A DNA stretch of 8,449 nucleotides from an uncultured Clostridia bacterium (GTDB taxonomy: Bacteria; Bacillota; Clostridia; Saccharofermentanales; DTU023): assembly GCA_947254895.1 (NCBI GenBank), contig CAMYEY010000055.1, positions 1 to 8,449 of the forward strand, given 5' to 3'. Numbering within the stretch: the stretch's first letter is position 1; every line of letters starts with the position of its first letter. Positions 6,092-8,449 of this stretch are shown here, in pieces. The notes beneath the pieces were generated by a model, which was not told where the DNA came from, searched no databases, and worked only from the letters and a program-made list of their open reading frames with translations. The position numbers and the translations under genes were made by a program.

Positions 6092-7954
6092 ATGCCTAAA
6101 AATCTGTTGTTCCGTAAAATCCTATTGATGTTGATTTTGGCCCTTTTCTTGTGGTCTTCTTTGACTAGCCTTGTCTATTCAAAAATAGCGGGACCGGTTT
6201 TTCAAAGAATCAAATCAGAAGATCTTTTTGACCAGGCAGCTATTATCTCTTATCTGGCAGCTGATAAGGATAATTTAGTTGATGACGAGTTAATCAAGGC
6301 GATCTCTATGTCTATTCGCTTTTACGGAACCGGTGCCTATATAACCGACCGAGATGGTGCAGTCCTCCTTTATAATGTGCCGGAAGATGTGCCAGATAGT
6401 GTTCTGGATGAACTTAATCTTGAACTTAAAAATCTCCTCGGAGATGTTTTGGAGCAAGGCAACCGTAAGTCACTCGTGATACCCTTAAATCAAGTGGAGC
6501 AAGACCTGCTGGTCGTAGCTGTCCCTATCGTCAAACAAGAAATGGGACAGGCTGTGATTATTGGTTCTGTCATCATGCTTAAAACCATGCAAGAGCTTCA
6601 GGCTAGTTTTAACAGTTTGAATATTGCTCTCTTGATATCGGCTATTATTGTTGGCCTGATTGTGGTCTTGCCGATCATCTACATGACTGGCCGCCTGGTT
6701 AAGCCTCTTGAGGATATGCAAAAGGCGGCAGCGGCTATGATAGAGGGTGACTTTTCTCACCGGCTTGAACCGGTTGGTGGCGATAATGAGATCTCCTATT
6801 TGATCAATGCCTTTAACCATCTCTCCAGTGAGCTTGATAACAACATAAGTAACTTGATTAATGAGCGAAACCAGCTCCAACACATCATAGACGGGATAGC
6901 CGAGGGGATTATAGCGGTTGACCATGAAGGCAAGGTGACCCAGGATAATGCCATGATTTGGACTCTATTTCATAAAAATTCCCGACAGCATACAACCGAT
7001 GAGTTGCTTAAGATGACCGGTCTGGATGAACTTTTTGCCACTTGTCTTCAGGATGAAAAGATTGTCCTGGTGGTTAAGCAGTCAGGGAGTGACCTGATTA
7101 ATTGCCTGATTTCACCCTTGCTGGATAGGGAGGGTGTCCTCTTTGGGGCAGTAGGCCTTTTTCGTGATGTTACGGAATCAGAAAAACTTGAGCAAACCAG
7201 GCACGAATATGTCTCCAATGTTTCCCATGAGTTGAGAACTCCGGTGACTGCTATGAGGGGGCTTCTTGAACCTTTAAATGATGGCCTGGTTAAATCGGAG
7301 GAACAGAAGAAGCGTTATTATGCCATCTTGCTCCGAGAAACCATCCGCCTATCCAACTTGATTGATGACATGCTTGAGTTGTCTCGAATTCAAACTTCTG
7401 AAAAAACGACAAATTTAGGCCCGGTCAACTTGCAAAATGATCTCTTTGATCTGGCTATCCGCTTTGGCGTTTTGGCCGAACAGAAAAATATAAAGTTTAC
7501 TGCGGAAGGTTTACACGAGGCCTATCCGGCTGTATGGGGGAAGGCCGACCGTATTTTACAGATCTTATCTGCTCTGATGGAAAATGCTGTCAAGTTTACC
7601 GAAGAAGGCGGTAAAATCAAAATGTTGGTTAAGGCAGAGGAATCCTGCCTATCTATTTCAATTGTGGATAGTGGTTGTGGCATTAAGTCAGAGGATATTC
7701 CTTATGTGTTTGAACGTTTTTATAAGGCGGATAAATCTCATAATGAGCACGGAACAGGTCTTGGCCTTTCAATTGCTTCAGAGTTGGCACAACAGATGGG
7801 ACATAGCCTTAGCGTTACGAGTAGCCCGGGCCAAGGATCAAGTTTTACCCTATCTATGCCCTATGCCAGGGATATCATGAAATCTGAGCCCCACCTTAAA
7901 GATGTATACGAAAGCGAGACTGACCACGAAGGAGACAGCGATGAGGCTGAATAA
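6092..7954 (+). CDS. Membrane sensor histidine kinase (PhoR/ResE/WalK-like)
   Basis: A 620-residue kinase, presumably phosphorylating the regulator encoded just upstream. Transmembrane helices lie at about 10-29 and 178-199, enclosing an extracytoplasmic sensor of about 148 residues. That region contains GTGAYITDRDGAVLLYN (79-95), which looks Cache/PAS-like. HAMP follows (about 200-252), then a PAS-type domain (about 265-370). The dimerisation domain carries His379 in SHELRTP. The ATP-binding domain has Asn498 in the N box (MENAVKFT), DSGCG (526-530) and GTGLGLS (554-560). All catalytic residues are present. The last 20 residues are strongly acidic, and their codons contain the ribosome binding site and start of the next gene. 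The start is uncertain: the ATG at 6092 has only a weak site (ATAGG), while an in-frame TTG at 6071 directly abuts AAGGA. The signal sensed cannot be told. Confidence 0.94.
   Translation: MPKNLLFRKILLMLILALFLWSSLTSLVYSKIAGPVFQRIKSEDLFDQAAIISYLAADKDNLVDDELIKAISMSIRFYGTGAYITDRDGAVLLYNVPEDVPDSVLDELNLELKNLLGDVLEQGNRKSLVIPLNQVEQDLLVVAVPIVKQEMGQAVIIGSVIMLKTMQELQASFNSLNIALLISAIIVGLIVVLPIIYMTGRLVKPLEDMQKAAAAMIEGDFSHRLEPVGGDNEISYLINAFNHLSSELDNNISNLINERNQLQHIIDGIAEGIIAVDHEGKVTQDNAMIWTLFHKNSRQHTTDELLKMTGLDELFATCLQDEKIVLVVKQSGSDLINCLISPLLDREGVLFGAVGLFRDVTESEKLEQTRHEYVSNVSHELRTPVTAMRGLLEPLNDGLVKSEEQKKRYYAILLRETIRLSNLIDDMLELSRIQTSEKTTNLGPVNLQNDLFDLAIRFGVLAEQKNIKFTAEGLHEAYPAVWGKADRILQILSALMENAVKFTEEGGKIKMLVKAEESCLSISIVDSGCGIKSEDIPYVFERFYKADKSHNEHGTGLGLSIASELAQQMGHSLSVTSSPGQGSSFTLSMPYARDIMKSEPHLKDVYESETDHEGDSDEAE
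7929..7934 (+). promoter_or_regulatory. Ribosome binding site of the RluF-like gene, inside the kinase gene
   Basis: AAGGAG lies 6 bases before the ATG at 7941, an optimal site located wholly in the 3' end of the kinase coding region. It supports efficient and probably coupled translation of the downstream gene. Confidence 0.8.
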
Positions 7955-8449
7955 GTTTATTGCTGCAGCAGGCTACTGTTCCCGACGCCATGCTGACCTC
8001 CTCATTGCCGAGGGTAAGGTCGAGCTTAACGGACAAAAAGCTGAGCTAGGATCACAAGTTAATGCGTCAGACCAAGTGGTGGTGGAGGGGAACTTGCTGG
8101 TGCATCCAGATGCAGAAAAACACGTTTATCTGGCCTTTAATAAGCCGAGGGGGATAGTTTGTACCGCTAATCCTCGGGTCAAAGATAATATCATCGATTT
8201 TATAGACTATCCCGTTCGAATTTTTACAATTGGTCGCTTGGACAAGGATTCTGAGGGCCTGATTCTCCTGACCAATGATGGAGAAATTTTCAATAAAATC
8301 GTTAGGGCAGAGTATGGCCAAGAGAAGGAATATCTGGTCGAGCTTAATCGTCCCTACAATAAAACATTTATCAGACAGATGGAGGCCGGGGTCGAAATAT
8401 TAGATCGGGTCACCAACCCTGCTCATCTAGAGCCGGTAAGCAGCACCCG
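7941..8449 (+). CDS. rluF: RluF-like 23S rRNA pseudouridine synthase, N-terminal part
   Basis: The gene runs off the window after 169 complete codons. An S4 RNA-binding domain (about 1-50, RLNKFIAAAGYCSRRHADLL then GKVELNG) precedes the RsuA-type catalytic domain. The catalytic region includes AFNKPRGIVCTANPR (65-79), IGRLDKDSEGLILLTNDG (97-114) with catalytic Asp101, and EKEYLVEL (128-135). The IVCT segment, the DNIIDFIDY..RIF segment and EKEY point to the RluF branch rather than RluB or RsuA. In E. coli RluF acts on U2604 of 23S rRNA and also on tRNA-Tyr U35; the target here is inferred only. The ATG at 7941 follows AAGGAG by 6 bases and overlaps the end of the kinase gene by 14 bases in another frame. 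The C-terminus is not seen, so integrity past 8449 is unknown. Confidence 0.9.
   Translation, partial: MRLNKFIAAAGYCSRRHADLLIAEGKVELNGQKAELGSQVNASDQVVVEGNLLVHPDAEKHVYLAFNKPRGIVCTANPRVKDNIIDFIDYPVRIFTIGRLDKDSEGLILLTNDGEIFNKIVRAEYGQEKEYLVELNRPYNKTFIRQMEAGVEILDRVTNPAHLEPVSST

Noticed and set aside
6485..6925. 146-codon open frame on the minus strand inside the kinase gene
   Set aside because: It is antisense to a well-conserved histidine kinase, has no recognisable domain and no good ribosome binding site; it is a shadow of the real gene.
1..8449. Mobile elements, CRISPR array, defence or biosynthetic gene cluster
   Set aside because: No transposase, integrase, terminal repeats, spaced direct repeats, toxin-antitoxin pair or clustered biosynthetic genes are present. 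All genes are of common chromosomal families.

Overview
The window looks like ordinary chromosomal (core) DNA from a Bacillota bacterium, most likely a clostridial lineage. The reasons are a low-to-moderate GC content judged by eye, strong AGGAG-type ribosome binding sites, sigma-A-like promoter elements, and protein families common in Clostridia: a stand-alone beta-helix 'UDP-GlcNAc pyrophosphorylase-like' protein, a small TIM-barrel protein usually left as 'hydrolase', and a PhoB-type two-component system. I see no mobile elements, CRISPR arrays, tRNA or rRNA genes. Every long open frame is intact, except for the two genes cut by the window edges.

Layout. (1) Positions 2-783, plus strand: the 3' end of nth (endonuclease III), ending 2 bases before rlmH (23S rRNA pseudouridine-1915 methyltransferase). 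(2) Positions 837-2291, minus strand: an RluA-family pseudouridine synthase followed by a left-handed beta-helix transferase, convergent with rlmH. (3) Positions 2292-2478: a 187-bp divergent intergenic region with a good plus-strand promoter. (4) Positions 2479-5270, plus strand: an uncharacterised TIM-barrel protein, then a long-chain acyl-CoA synthetase-like enzyme with its own promoter and a 24-bp perfect palindrome. (5) Positions 5372-8449, plus strand: an OmpR/PhoB-type response regulator, its membrane histidine kinase, and an RluF-like pseudouridine synthase that overlaps the kinase gene by 14 bases and runs off the window.

How the genes relate. Three of the nine genes modify RNA (rlmH, the RluA-type and the RluF-type synthases), one repairs DNA, and one activates fatty acids. 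The two-component pair is a self-contained envelope sensor. No single pathway unites the window. No intergenic stretch exceeds 300 bases.

I found no convincing new multi-gene system. The points most worth a second look are the 24-bp palindrome at the predicted transcription start of the acyl-CoA synthetase gene, the loss of two of the four Fe-S cysteines in endonuclease III, the conserved but functionally unassigned TIM-barrel protein, and the coupling of an rRNA pseudouridine synthase to a sensor kinase.
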